Shown: positions 9,377-22,384 of the stretch, in pieces | Position numbering within the stretch: the stretch's first letter is position 1 | Layout of the letters: each line of letters starts with the position of its first letter | NCBI GenBank assembly: GCA_019022495.1 | Contig: JAFEKR010000002.1 | Span: 6,262,001-6,326,000 of the forward strand | From: Epichloe hybrida | Lineage: Eukaryota > Ascomycota > Sordariomycetes > Hypocreales > Clavicipitaceae | Length of the DNA: 64,000 bases | Reading direction: 5' to 3' | Position numbers and translations under genes: made by a program | Notes under the pieces: generated by a model | What the model was told of the DNA's origin: nothing | Databases searched by the model: none | Seen by the model: only the letters and a program-made list of their open reading frames with translations

Positions 9377-12300
9377 ATGCAGTCCCAGGTCAGGTTGCCA
9401 TCCAACGGCAATCCTGCCCTCAGTTTCCCACAGAATGAAATCGGAGGCCCTGTGCATTGGAAGACATATCTCGAAGGATGCAGTCCTTGCAGTTTCCCAT
9501 CACTTAGAACCGTTTGTCCTAGCCAGTCTTGGCCGGCGTCAGTATCAATTACGATTGGGGATAGCATTTTTAGAAGATTGGAACACTTCTCCGACAAGAC
9601 CGGGATCAGCGTGGCCACGGTATTCCGGGCATCTTGGGGGCTTGTCCTTCGCATCTATACCGGACAGGATTCAGTATGTTTCGGCGACATGACAACAGCC
9701 CCAGGCGGTATAGATGCCATTGGATGTGTTGGTGTCTGCCGGGTTGAGCTTAGCGACACGGCAGTGATTTCGAAAGTACTCCAGAGAATCCAAGCGGCTA
9801 GTGCGAATAAGCTTGCTATTCCTCATGTTCCCTTATCAGATGCTGTGCTGTCCAAGTGCATGCCCAGTGCATCTTTGTTCAACACATGCATGTTAATTTC
9901 AGGGGGCGGAGAAAGGCCAGAAAAGACAAGCAGCACGTTTGAAAAAGTAGAGCTTGGCTACGATGATCAAGTTAGTGATTCCCTAGCACATTCAGAGAGC
10001 ATAAATTACAATGAACAATAGGAATGCTAACAACGAGGCATTAGTACGATATTATCGTCCGAGGCAGCGTAGAAGACAGTGGAGCTAGCGCAGCCCTTAG
10101 CTATCGGACGTCATTTCTATCAGAGGAACAAGCCACTAGTATTGCAAATACATTTGAACGAGCGGTGTCTGACCTCATTGGAATTGAGAACAGGATTGGC
10201 CAAATATGTTTCCTGAGCGATCTCGACAAGTCACAAATATACACGTGGAACAAAGATCCGCCTCTTCGTGCTCATTCCTGTGTAGACACCCTCATCCATG
10301 AGCGTTGCCTGTCACAGCCAACTGCTTCTGCGGTGAACGCGTGGGATGGTGAACTCAGCTATGAAGAGCTTAACCATCTCTCCTCGAAACTCTCGCGGCA
10401 TCTGGTAACGCTAGGCGTCGGAGCAGAGGTGTTTGTACCCCTCTGCTTTGAGAAGTCGCGCTGGACCACTGTCGCTATGCTTGCGGTGATCAAGGCTGGC
10501 GGAGCATTCGTGCTGCTTGACCCTTCTCATCCCGCTGAGCGGCTGCTCAGTATTTGCCAAAAAGTGTCGGCGAGGCTAATCGTGGCTTCAGCACAACATG
10601 CCAAATTGGCTGAAGATCTAGTGACCTCCATTGTCGAAGTTGGAGATGATAAAGCGGACTGGCTCACAGACAAAGGTATAAAAGCGCAAACTCAAACACG
10701 GACACGCCGGTCTGCGGCGCCAGGAGACGCTCTCTACGCAGTCTTTACTTCCGGTTCAACTGGCACCCCAAAGGGGGTAATCATCGAGCATGGGTCGTTT
10801 CACGCTGCCGTCTTCCCGTATACCGAAGCAGTCGGCCTCAATCAAGAGTCGCGGGTTTTCCAGTTCTCCTCTTATGCGTTCGACGTGACGATTTTCGATA
10901 CTCTCATGACTTTGATCAGCGGTGGATGTGTGTGCGTACCCTCAAACACTGAGCGCTGGAGCGATGTGGCAAATGCAATCCAGCGTTTTCGGGTCACCCA
11001 CTCAAGTCTCACGCCAACTGTTGCACGAATCTTGGACCCCAAAGATGTCCTAACTTTGAGAACATTGGTCCTTGGTGGAGAGAAGCTAGTAACCAGTGAT
11101 ATTACCAAGTGGGTGGATCAAGTTCGCCTGGTTCATCTGTATGGCGCGTCCGAGTGCCCGATCATGTCGATCCAATCGATGACCGGAGTTGCATCTGATT
11201 TCCAGACTACAGATCATGCAACTGGTAGTAACTGTTGGATTGTCGATCCAAACAACCATGACAGATTGGTACCCATCGGTACAATCGGAGAACTGGTGAT
11301 CGAAGGTACTATCGTGGGCCGTGGCTATCTCGACGACCCGGAAAAGTCATCGGCCACATTTATTCGACCTCCGGGCTGGCTGTGCCAAGTTCGAGGCAGT
11401 GGGTACCATAGCGCAGTATATAAAAGCGGTGATCTTGTCCAATACACTGCGGATGGCTCGCTTCGATATATTGGGCGTAAGGACACGCAGGTCAAGCTCC
11501 GCGGTCAGCGGGTCGAACTTGGCGAGGTCGAACACCACGTCAAGCTGACCTTCCCCAACGCGACGGATGTTGTTGTGGAGCTTGTCGTCACGATTCACGC
11601 CTCGAGCTCGAGGGCCCCGATTCTTGTGGCTTTCGTCCTCATTAGCCACGAGGCAGATCCCGATCCGGAGAGCATACGAACAGGTCGAGGGGAGGGTTTG
11701 AGCCAGATATTGAGCGAGCCTACCGATCGGTTTTGTTCCCAGATCCCTATCGTACAGTCACAACTTCAGCAATCACTCCCTTCTTACATGGTTCCAGGGA
11801 TTTTCCTCCCGTTGATGACCCTTCCACTGACCAGCACGGACAAGATAAATCGCAAGCTCTTGCGGGAGCTTGCAGGGGCACTATCAAGGGAGGAATTGGA
11901 AAGTTATCAGCCGTCAACAGGTCCTGTTCGTGCACCACAGACGACAACGGAAAAGCTCTTGCAGCAATATTTTGCTCGCGTGTTGAACATCCCTGTGGAG
12001 CAGGTCGGGGCCGATGACCACTTCTTTCAACGTGGGGGAGATTCTCTCACAGCTATGAAGCTAGTGGCAATGGCCCGAAAGGACAAGCACAAACTCACTG
12101 TTCAGGACATTTTTGACAGTCCTCGATTGTCTGCCTTGGCATGTGTAGTGAGATCTGGCAAGGTCGATGGCAACAAGGAGCCACCTCTGGAACCATTCTC
12201 TCTGGTGAATAAACATCGAGACATTATAAGAGCCGCTGCTCAGCAGTGCCAGCTTCCAGTCCGGGTGATTGAGGATGTATACCCCTGTACACCACTTCAA

Positions 12301-13506
12301 CGAGGCTTGATATCTGAGACGCTGCGAGACTCTAAGGCGTTTATCGCCCATCTCGCCGTTTCACTGCCTCCGGATATCGATCTCCAGCGTCTGCAGGAGG
12401 CATGGACCACTGTTGCGAACGCTAACCCCATTTTGCGCACGAGGATGGTGCTATCCGCCTCCCATGGTCTACTGCAGGTTGTGGTCCGGGAGGATATCCG
12501 ATGGATTGTATCGAAGAATGCTGAAGCGCAGGATTTTTTCGTTGGTGTTGGCAAGCCCTTGGTGCAATTAGTTCTCTGCTGTCATCGAGAAGGTAATGAA
12601 GTTCCGGTCCAGCTGTTGCTGATGGTCCACCATGCCGTTTATGATGGGTATACTTTGCCCCTGATATTTGAACAGGTCAAGGCAGCATACAATGGAGGCA
12701 CCCTTGCGCCAAGACCAGCCGTCCCTTTCATCCGCTACGTACAGTCGATTCCCGATGGTACAGGCTACTGGAATTCGTTGATGGCGAATCTTCAGACTCC
12801 TATCTTCCCTGCCCTGCCTTCCAAATCGTACCAGCCGTTGCCTAATGCCATTATGAGGCATACTATCATCACCCCAGGCTCACATAGACAGTATACTCCT
12901 AGCACTTATGTCCGGCTCGCATGGGCCATCACGCAGGCTTACCACCAAGGGACCTGTGATATCTTTTTTGGAACGGTAGTATCTGGCAGGAACGCACCAG
13001 TCACCGACATCGAGTTGATGACTATACCGACAGTCGCCACGATCCCATGCAGAGTCACCTTGGATTTTCAGAGTCTGGTGCAAAGTGCCCTCCGCAAGAT
13101 CCAGGACGACGCTATTAGCGGCATTCCCTTCGAGCAACTTGGTCTTCCTCATATCCGTCGCCTAGGAGAACACGCCATGCTGGCATGTTCCTTTCAAACC
13201 TTGCTGTCCATACAGCCGGCTTTGCCTCCCAGTACTGACGCATGGTTTGAGCAGCCGGGGTCGACTATTGATTACCGGGCTAATGCAACTTACGCGATCA
13301 ATCTCTTTTTTGGGCTTGAAGGGGATAAGCTAAAAGCGACAGCACTATATGATTTCAATGTGGTAAAGAAAGACAAAATGCAATCGATGCTTGTTGATTT
13401 CGGCAATATCTTGCAGACAATGCATAAGAGCCCTAATAGCCTGATTCGAGATATCCTTGCTGTTCCTCAACAAATGCGCGGCCCGATCAATTCAGCCTCC
13501 TTATAG
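9377..13506 (+). CDS. lpsB: LpsB, lysergic acid-activating monomodular peptide synthetase
   Basis: Two exons, 9377-9970 and 10045-13506, joined across a 74 nt intron (GTTAGT...CATTAG, branch-like GCTAAC), give 1,351 residues. The start is the first in-frame ATG; the frame is open further upstream without one. Domains in order: residues 1-230, a remnant resembling the C-terminal half of a condensation domain with no HHxxxDG; about 270-790, an adenylation domain with TSGSTGTPKG (433-442), AFDVTIFD, LVLGGEKL, LYGASE, KSGDLVQY and GRKDTQVKLRGQRVELGE; a thiolation domain with phosphopantetheine Ser865 in RGGDSLTA; and a complete condensation domain with HHAVYDG at about 1060-1066. This A-T-C order fits lysergyl peptide synthetase subunit 2, which loads D-lysergic acid and passes it to trimodular LpsA. 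It is the last intact gene before the AT-rich block. Confidence 0.92.
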
Positions 13507-15312
13507 AACACCTGCGCCTCTTGCGCCGCTTCTGCGACATGACGGTGAGTTTTAGGAGTGAAGAGTATGGTGCTACGTACATGTATGAACGTAATTAGTA
13601 CCTAACAATACTGATGAGACTTTGTAGGGGCTAACAGTTGACCTACTTTATCAATTATAATTTAACATACCTTGCCACATTACCTAGCGCGATCGGCTTT
13701 CGATATGCTAGATTTGATTATGAACAGAAGGGCTAGGATAAGCAACAAGCGAAATCAAGGGGGTGATTTAATCTGGAATAAAATACCTTTGTAGGTGTTA
13801 AGTGTCACGCGCTACGCCTGATGCGGTGGATCAAACTCTCCTAGGCCTAGGCTAGAGCTTATTAGAATTGTATGATATAACAGCTTATATTGCATGTAAG
13901 GTACAAGTTACATATGTATAGGTTATAAGTAGTACAAGCCCTAATATACACTAATAACACGCTGCGGGCGACGAGTGATGAGTGTTTGGTGGGCTATGCG
14001 CTATAGGGAGCTAATAAAAATGCGTGCACACTATGTAACCCTAGTAATAACTAATAGGGGGTTATAGTTAGTAAGAGTAAGGTATAGTATAAGTATATAT
14101 AACTAACTAAAGTAATATATACTAATAAAAGCTAATAAAAATATATATATACTATATAACCTATATAATAACTAATAAGAGGTTATAGTTATTATTATAA
14201 GACCCCTTAATAAGTATATATAACTAACTAAAGTAATATATACTTATAAGAGCTAATAAATATATATATACACTATATACTAAGGGTAATAACTAATAGG
14301 GGATTATAGTTATTATTATAAGGCCTTTTAATAAGTGCCCTTAAATAAGGGTATATATATAATTATAGTAAGGCCTTTAATAAGTATATATAACTAACTT
14401 AAGGTATATATATATATATATATATCCCTTATTACCTTAGTAAAATTATCTTATAGATATTTTTTTCCTCTCTTACCCTAGTAAATATACCTAGTTATAT
14501 TCCCTTTATATTATAAACTAACTATAGCCTCTTCTACCTTTTATAATTCCTTTTACAAAACCTTATAATAGTTATAATAAGAAGCTTAGTAGCTTTACTA
14601 ATAAATCACTTTCCTAGGATATATTTATACCTAATAATCTATCCTTATCTAATATAACTAATAAGTAAGTATTAGTAAAAGAAGCCTTATATATTAATTA
14701 GTTATATATTACTTAGTCTAGTAGTAATATTATTAATAAATATCTTCCTAATAATAAATAGTTTAATATTACTAAGGCTTAAGTTATTTAAGTCCTAACC
14801 TTTTTATCTTAACATACCTAACTATTAACCTATTAACCTACATATTCTATTATATACTAGCACTACTTACTATAGTAAATAAAGTGTTTAACCCTATTAG
14901 GTAAGCTAAAGAAAAGAGGTATATAGCTAAATATAATATTACTATAACTACTCTCTTTATAAAAAAGTGCTATATTAATAAAGGCTTTTTACCTTAACTA
15001 CACTATCTTTATTACTATTTAGATAGTAAGTAACTCTTCTAGACTAGTAAATAAGAAGTATAGTGTAGCTATACTAAGACTTATTATTACCTTATATAAG
15101 AATATATAAGAATAAGAACCTTAAATTAATAAGACCTTTTTATAATAATACTTTAAAAAGCAAAAGATTTATAAAGCCTAGTAAAAGGGGGTCTTAGTGT
15201 AGTGCATTAGGTATATAAACTAGTGTACCTTACCCCTTTACTTACTAGGGGATATCTTTTGCTAAGTTACTTGCTTTATATATATGCCTTACTTATTCCT
15301 TATATTAATACT
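13507..15312. other. AT-rich transition zone beyond lpsB
   Basis: About 500 bases of mixed composition after the lpsB stop, then strongly AT-rich DNA dominated by TA dinucleotides. It contains the tandem array at 14011-14410. No open frame of gene length, transposon end or RNA gene could be recognised. The part from about 14,420 to 15,312 looks like RIP-degraded repeat of unknown family. Confidence 0.6.
14011..14410. repeat. Imperfect tandem repeat, about 120 bp, three units
   Basis: Three diverged units, each running from CTAATAAAA or CTTATAAGAG through AATAACTAATAGGGG and GTTATAGTTATTATTATAAG to AAGTATATATAACTAACT. Unit boundaries lie near 14120 and 14240; the third unit is longer. A plain TA run follows. 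Confidence 0.75.
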
Positions 15313-15521
15313 TATGAGAACAATAGTAGCTAGGCAAGAGGTATAGGGGCTCTAGTATATTAACTAAAGCTTGCTAGGTCTAAGTGTGTTATACGTGCAA
15401 GTCACTAGCTTATAGCTAGTGGCTTACTAGTGTTACATAAACCTAGCCCTAGGATATAGCTTACCTATAGAGTGTGCTAGTGCACCTATATTATAGGTAT
15501 TATTATAAGTAAGGCCTTATA
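15313..15521 (-). repeat. LTR of gypsy copy 1 (left)
   Basis: 209 bases, beginning TATGAGAACAATAG (RIP-altered TGTGAG) and ending GGCCTTATA (altered GGCCTCACA). It is the 3' LTR in the coding direction. Confidence 0.88.
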
Positions 15522-18500
15522 ATTACCCCCTTACTTATAACTAGGCTCCTAAATAGCTTACTAGCTATTATATAGCTATTTACTACTTAGTTACTATATT
15601 AAAATAATAATAAATAATAAGTAATACTTAAGTATAAATTTACTAGTAACTCTCTATTATATTATATACTTTTCCCTTTTATAATACTAAATAAGTTTTC
15701 TAAAAATTATTATTATACCTTTAGTTACTTTTACTTTACCCTTACTTATTACTATATTTTTATTATAAAGACTAAATATATTCCCTTAAAGGAATATTCC
15801 TATATATATTATTTATATATTAAATATATAGACTTTAAGAAAAGCTCTTTATTTAAGCCTAAATTACCCTAGATTAACTATTAATTCCTTACTAAATTAT
15901 TTACTACTATTATAATAGTAAAGCATTTTAAATACTATATTTAGTGTTATAAATATAGTAATACCTATAATACTATAAGTATACTACTATTCCCTAGTCT
16001 TTTAGTCCCTTATTACTAATATCTTTATATAAGTAATAGCTACTATAAAAGGTAACTTTTTAGACCTTTTAGACCTTTTAAACTAGGTATAAACTCTTAT
16101 AAATACCCTTAGTAATATTATTAAGAATAACCTTAAGGATAGTATATTCTCTAAGGTAACTTACTTTAGTATTACTAGGTTTTACTTAGCTTTAATATTA
16201 GGTTTTAACTATACTCATATAGTATATTATATTATATTTAGCCTTATAAGGGTTACTAAGGTTTACTAGGTTTATCTTTTTCTTACTTATATACTAGTAC
16301 TTTACTTATATTTTAGGGTAAGAGGTATTAATTTTATATAATTAGTATATTATATCTTAGTAATAACTTTCTATTATAATATAGCTAGCTTTTATTCTAG
16401 GGGTAATAAGTATTTTATTCCTTTTTACTACTTATTTACTAACCCTTTTATAGTAAAACTATTATAAACTTTTTTATATTTAGAAAATAAAGGTAACTTT
16501 ATATTTATAGTCTTATAACCTAGGTTTTATACCCTAGGGTATAGTAAAGCATTGCTTTTTCTAGGTAATAAGGGACCTTATTAGTAAGGATAAGAAAGTA
16601 AGTAAATACCTTTTTTATAAAGGTATAGTTTATTCCTATATAAAGGCTACTATAAAGGGGTTTTCTTTAAGTCTTCTTACTTTATAAGCGTGTTTTCTTT
16701 TATTTTTTAGTAAGTAATCTAAGGTTTCTAGTCTAGAGTATAATAGTAGCTAATAAGGCTATGCCTTTTCTATAAGAATATTATATCTTTTTACCTATAA
16801 TTTACTTATATTTTATTACTTTTCTTACTAGACTTACTTTAGTAAAATACTTAAATTATATATTAAGTGCTTTTTATATCCTTTACTAAAACCTATTAGT
16901 TATATTTACTTAGCTAATCCTTTTATTTTACTAGGTATTTATTAATTTCTTAGGTTTTCTTATAGTCCTTAATCTCCTTAACTTTATACTTATTATCTTT
17001 ATTCTCTAACTCTAGTATTAGTATTTCCTTATCTTTAGTGTTTTTATAGTAATTTTATAGCTTTAATAAGCTAATATAAAATATATTATATAGTTAACTA
17101 TATTTTTTAAGTAATATAAGTCTATATGCTTATTTACTTATAGTATTAAGTACTTAAAATAGTCTAATAAATCTAGGGGTTAGCTTTTATTTTATATCCT
17201 TAAGCCTAATATTCTTTACTAATAGTAATACTAGGTTACCTTTTTTTAGTATTAATAGCTAGTAATACTAGTTATAGTACTTTATTTAAGTCTTAGTAAC
17301 TTTTACTTAGTTTTACTTTAGTTACTCTTTAACTTTATATAGCTTTATAATATATATATAGGCTTTTAGTACTTCCCTTTCTTTAGTCTTATCCCTAAAA
17401 GCTAGGTAACTCTTAGGTAAATAGCCTATAAGGGAGTAATTAAGAAAGTAGCTTATAGTCTTATTTACTATATTATTATAAGTAAATTAAGCTATTAGAA
17501 GTAGCTTAGGCTATATTTATTAGTTATTAGCTATAAAGCATTAAAGGTAATACTTAAGTACTTAGTTTATTCTCTTTATTTACCTATTAGTTTAGAGGTA
17601 AAACACTATAAAAAGCCTTTACTTTATATATAATAATATAGTTAAATACTAACCTACTTATACCTAGTTACTAAAAGTAATACTTTAATAGCTTAAGAGT
17701 ATATTTAGTCCTAAAGTAACTTACTAGTAAATTATTATAGTATAGCTATAAAAGCTCTTATTATAAGATAGGCTCCTAGGGAATAACTACCTAGTCTTAG
17801 TATATTAGGAGACCCCTTATGCTATATAACTATAAACTAGCTTTTCTCTTATCTCTTATTAAGGAATTATTAATCTTACTATTTTACCTCTATAGATTTA
17901 AATCTTAATTCTATACCTTTTATAGTAATTATACTAATAGTTTATTTAGCCTAGATTAGTAAGGATTTAGTAGTATAATAGTCTCTTATATCTCTTATAT
18001 TACACTAATATCTTAAATATATATTACTTTCTCCTAGAAATTACCCTTATTTAGCTAATCTTTTACTTAATTTATAGTAGATAACTAGCCTCTTAACTAG
18101 GTTACTTTAGCCTTTAGAGCTCTCTTTATAGTAACTAGGGTATTTTCCTCCCCTAAAGGTATTTTAATAAGCCTCTTTACTAAGACTAGGGTATTTTCCT
18201 TCTTTAAAGGTATCTTACTATATTTTCTCTTATATATTAGTATCTTTTCTTTTACTAGTTCTTTAGTAATTACTATTTTCTTTTAAAGTTCTAGTAAAAG
18301 TACCTTATTTATTAGGGGTTTACCTTTATAATTAGATTATCTTAATAGTATATTTACTAGGTTACTTTTCCTAGGTTTATGCCTAATTATAAAGTAAAAG
18401 GGGCAGAGAAATATACACTATTTAACTTACCTTTTATTTAGCTTTTACTACCTTATAAAAGTCTATAAGTTATAGTAATCTAATAGGACCTTTACTAGGG

Positions 18501-20891
18501 TTACTATACCTTTAATATAGTAAGTAGCTTCTAATTTACTATACTATAATTATATTTAGTGTTTGTAAACTTCCTTAACTAAAATACTATAGGATATTAT
18601 TAGCTCTTATTATCCTATTAAGATAAAATTCCTACTATTATAAAGACTAAAGTATCTATCTTAATGCACACTAGCTAACTTAGGTTATAATAATAAAGAA
18701 AAGGTACTTATTAAAAGGTATCTTTTAGCTAGTTAAATACTAGCTATTCCCTTTCCTTAAATATAAACTTCCTAGTTTAAATACTATTTTAATTACCTTT
18801 TATTAGTGTATATAAGGGTACTATAATCCTAGAGTATTAGTAAATAAACCTTTAGTAAAAGTTGTAGAATTCTAGGAAAGACTATATATCTTTAAAGCTT
18901 ATAGGCTCCTTTTAGTCTTAGATTATATTAACTCTATATATATCTATTAAAATACTATTAACTAATTAAATAAGCCCTAGGAATTTTACTAATTCCTAGT
19001 AAAATAAATACTTTAAGGGTTTCATATATAGCTTTACTAACCTTATATATTCTAAAACTTTCTTAATATATATAGTATACTTCTCTTATATTTTTAAGAA
19101 AATAAGGATTCTATCTAGATATACTATATAAATAGTATTTACTAGCTTATAAAGTGCTTTATAAATATAGCTTTAAAAAGTAGCTAGGGTATTAGTTAGC
19201 TTAAAGGGTATTATAAGATATTTATAGTGTTTATAATAGGTATAAAATATAGTCTTTTACTTATTACTCTCTTTAATATAGATTTAATAGTAAGTATTCT
19301 TACTATTAATCTTTAAGAAGTAGTAAGCTCCTTAGCACTAGTCTAGGATCTTTAAAATTAAGGGGAGAGTATAGTAATTCTTTTATATTACTTTATTAAG
19401 TCCTTAATAGTCTATATATAATTAAAGTGTTTTATCTTTCTTTAGTATAAATAGGATAGGTATACCTATAAGGCTTTAAAGGGTCTTATCTAGCCTTTTT
19501 ATAGGTTTTTATTAATATATTTATAAAGCTTCTTTAACTTAAATTAGGAGAGAGAGTAAATTAGTCTATATAGTGGCGTAGCCCTAGGTATTAGGTTAAT
19601 TATATAATTCATCTCCTTTCTTAATAGTAAATTACTTACTTTATTTACTATAAATATATCTTTAAACTTATATAGTTCCTTAGGGATATCTTTAATAGTT
19701 TTATATGCTTTTACCTCCTTATTATCTTTAAGGGTAATAAACTTATCTTTTATAACTTTTATAATAGTATATATAATAGCCTTATTATATATTATCTTTA
19801 TAAACTTATAAGGAGTTATAAGTAAAAAGGCTATTTTCTTTTTCTTAAACTATTACTTTTATAAGTATAAATAAAGATATATATATTCCTTAGTAAGTAT
19901 ATATATTCTAATTAAAATAAGGCTTTCCCTTACTCTTAAGTCTTTAATTATAATAAATACCTTATAGACACTATATTAAGGGACTATAAGGGCCTCTATT
20001 ACCTAGAGAATAAGTACTATAGCCTTAGGCTAATTAAGCTTATAATTCCTTATAAATTTAATACTAATAATATTAAGCTTAGTGTAGCTATTTAAATTTA
20101 CTACTATTTTAATGTCTTTATACTTATAAATAGTAACTAGTATATAAAATTAATGCCTAATTAGTACCTTAGTATTTAAGGTAAAGGTAAGGGCTTTTAC
20201 TTTTACCTTTAGAAGTTTCCTTAGTTATCTTAGGGCTTTTTCCTTAGCTTATTATACCTATTTATAAGGTAGTCTAGGCTATTATAGTTATAATATTATC
20301 TCTTATCCTTAACTTTACTATTATTTAGGTATATAACTAGGCCCTTTTCCTAGTCTTTATTCCTTTAATTTTTATAAGGCTTATAGCCTTATAGTAAGTT
20401 ATTTTTATAATATTAGGGATTCTTATATAGTCCTTTATTTCCTAAATACTTAGGCCTTTACTTACTCTTTAGTATAGCCTCTTAAAATTACTAGGTAAGT
20501 TATATAACCTTCTCTTATATTTTCCTAGTAATAAAGGTATATAAGTTAATATAGTCCTATAGCTTAAGGAGTAATTTTATAAAGAATATAAGGGTATAAG
20601 ACTTTTCTACGGCTTTTTCTAGGTATATCTCTAGTAAATTAAGGAAAATACTAAATTTAATAAGGCTTTAGCTCTTATATTACTTTATATTCTTAAGCTA
20701 TATAACTATTTAGGTATTATAGTTTATAAAGTCCTTAAGTAATATAAGCATCTAGGTCTAGAATTTATCCTAGTTATCCTTAAGATTATTCTAGCTATTA
20801 GCCTATTATTTATTAAGGTATTTATTCTATCTTACTCTATAATTAGTGTATATATAGTTAAGTATAAAGAGAATCTTTTAGTAATTATTAT

Positions 20892-21697
20892 TGAATTGTA
20901 GGGAGCTAGTTGCCAGTTGGCAACAGCTATACAGGTGCAGCTCTACGGTCAGGGACTAGTAGAACTACCACGTTAGAATAACTAACGCAACGTAATAGAA
21001 GGTTATAGTAGTTATTAACTAATTAAATTCAATTTAGATTACTTTTATAATAGCTAATAGAGTAATAGAATTGATTTTAGCGATGTTATATAGGCAATGC
21101 GACTATTAGATTAAGAGGCCTAGCTAAATAGCTAGATTAAAAAGATCTTCTTCCTCTCATATACTCATTAACTATATTAGTAGATCTGGACTACTAGAGA
21201 GGTCTTACAGGCTACTTTGTATTTTCCGCAAAATTCATTTGTATGCAAAATCCAAAAAATCAACTCACTACCATATAAACTAGCAACCTATATGCACTAA
21301 ATTTTAGTCTAAAAAATATTCCTATATTAAATAAAAGCCTTATCTTCTAGCTTCAATTTGCTATATGCAAGACTTTTGTATAACCTCTAGTTAAAGAGAA
21401 AATCGCTGTTAAAGATAGCTATAGGGTAACCCGCGTACAGGGTAGCCTGCTTACCTAATTACTAGTGGCGCGGTTATAGCTGCGCTTATAGCCACAACGC
21501 AATTGACTAATCCACGATTAATTGGAATTAGTTATCCACACGGTTAGTTGCAACTGTTAACAGCTGCGACGTGGCCATTGACAGTCACCTGCGTGACCGT
21601 TAACAGCTGCAGTGCAGCTATTAGGCTTGCAATGCAAGCTAGTAATAAAAAGGTCCTTTAACTAGAAAAGGGCTAAAAATAGGTCTTATTTTTAACA
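20892..21697. mobile_element. Probable solo LTR inside gypsy copy 1
   Basis: 806 bases present in copy 1 but absent at the equivalent place in copy 2, where AGTAATTAT runs straight into ATTAGTATTT. The insert begins TGAATTGTAGGG and ends TTTTTAACA, with ATTAT on both sides, as expected for an LTR with a 5-base target duplication. It is less TA-saturated than its host and has several TTAACAGCTGC-type repeats near its right end. No coding frame and no second LTR copy are seen. Confidence 0.7.
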
Positions 21698-22175
21698 ATT
21701 ATATTAGTATTTCTTCTTTACCTTATTAAAGGCATAGTTTAGGTTATTTGTTTATATCTTATACCTCTAGGGGTTTACAAGGTATTAAAGCTTAGTAATA
21801 TTCTTAACTCTAATCTCTTAGTTACTATTACTTAAGGAAGTACTAGCTTTTTACTTATTTTTCCCTTATACTTCCCTTAAGTTACCCCTAATAAGGTTAA
21901 TAAGCTTTTATTTTTATTCTTATAATCTTTAGAGTTTTTCTAACTAAGTAATTTACTTTAGTATTACTTTAGCTTTACTATAAGGGGTAAAAGGTCTTAT
22001 TATAAGCATAGTTTTAGTAATATATAGCGTATCTTTACTTATAGTATTACCTTTATTTAATTAAGTATAACTCTTATTTATTAGGGTTAAGTTATTATTT
22101 AATATTACTCTAGTAAATTAAGTAGTTCTTTCCCTTATATTACTCTTAGGTAACTAGTAAGAGAAGCTTTAAAAT

Positions 22176-22384
22176 TATAAGCATAATAGTAACTAAGTAA
22201 GAGGTATAAGGGCTTTAGTATATTAACTAAAGCTTATTAAGTCTAAGTGTGTTATACATGCGAGTTACTAGCTTATAGCTAGTAGCTTACTAGTGTCACG
22301 TAAACCTAGCCCTAGGACGTGGCCTGCCCGCAGAGTGCGCTAGTGTACTAGTGTTATAGGTGTTGTTATAAGTGAGGCCTCACA
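22176..22384 (-). repeat. LTR of gypsy copy 1 (right)
   Basis: 209 bases and less RIP-altered at its right end, keeping GAGGCCTCACA. It is the 5' LTR in the coding direction, pairs with 15313-15521 and matches the LTRs of copy 2. Confidence 0.88.

Larger units (their letters stand above)
15313..22384 (-). mobile_element. Ty3/gypsy LTR retrotransposon relic, copy 1
   Basis: Paired 209-base direct LTRs enclose about 6.3 kb of native internal DNA plus an 806-base insertion. Coding direction is minus: the reverse-transcriptase signature YLDxILIF is legible at about 19110-19121 as YLDR, within stop-riddled sequence matching copy 2. Copy 1 lacks about 330 bases present in copy 2 near 49,990-50,330, where copy 1 jumps at about 17,630. 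The five bases flanking the two ends do not match, so the target duplication is lost or an end has been rearranged. RIP mutations are dense throughout and no frame survives. Confidence 0.88.

Noticed and set aside
15313..22384. Target duplication for gypsy copy 1
   Set aside because: Flanks ATACT and CTCTA do not match, even allowing for RIP transitions, so none is claimed.
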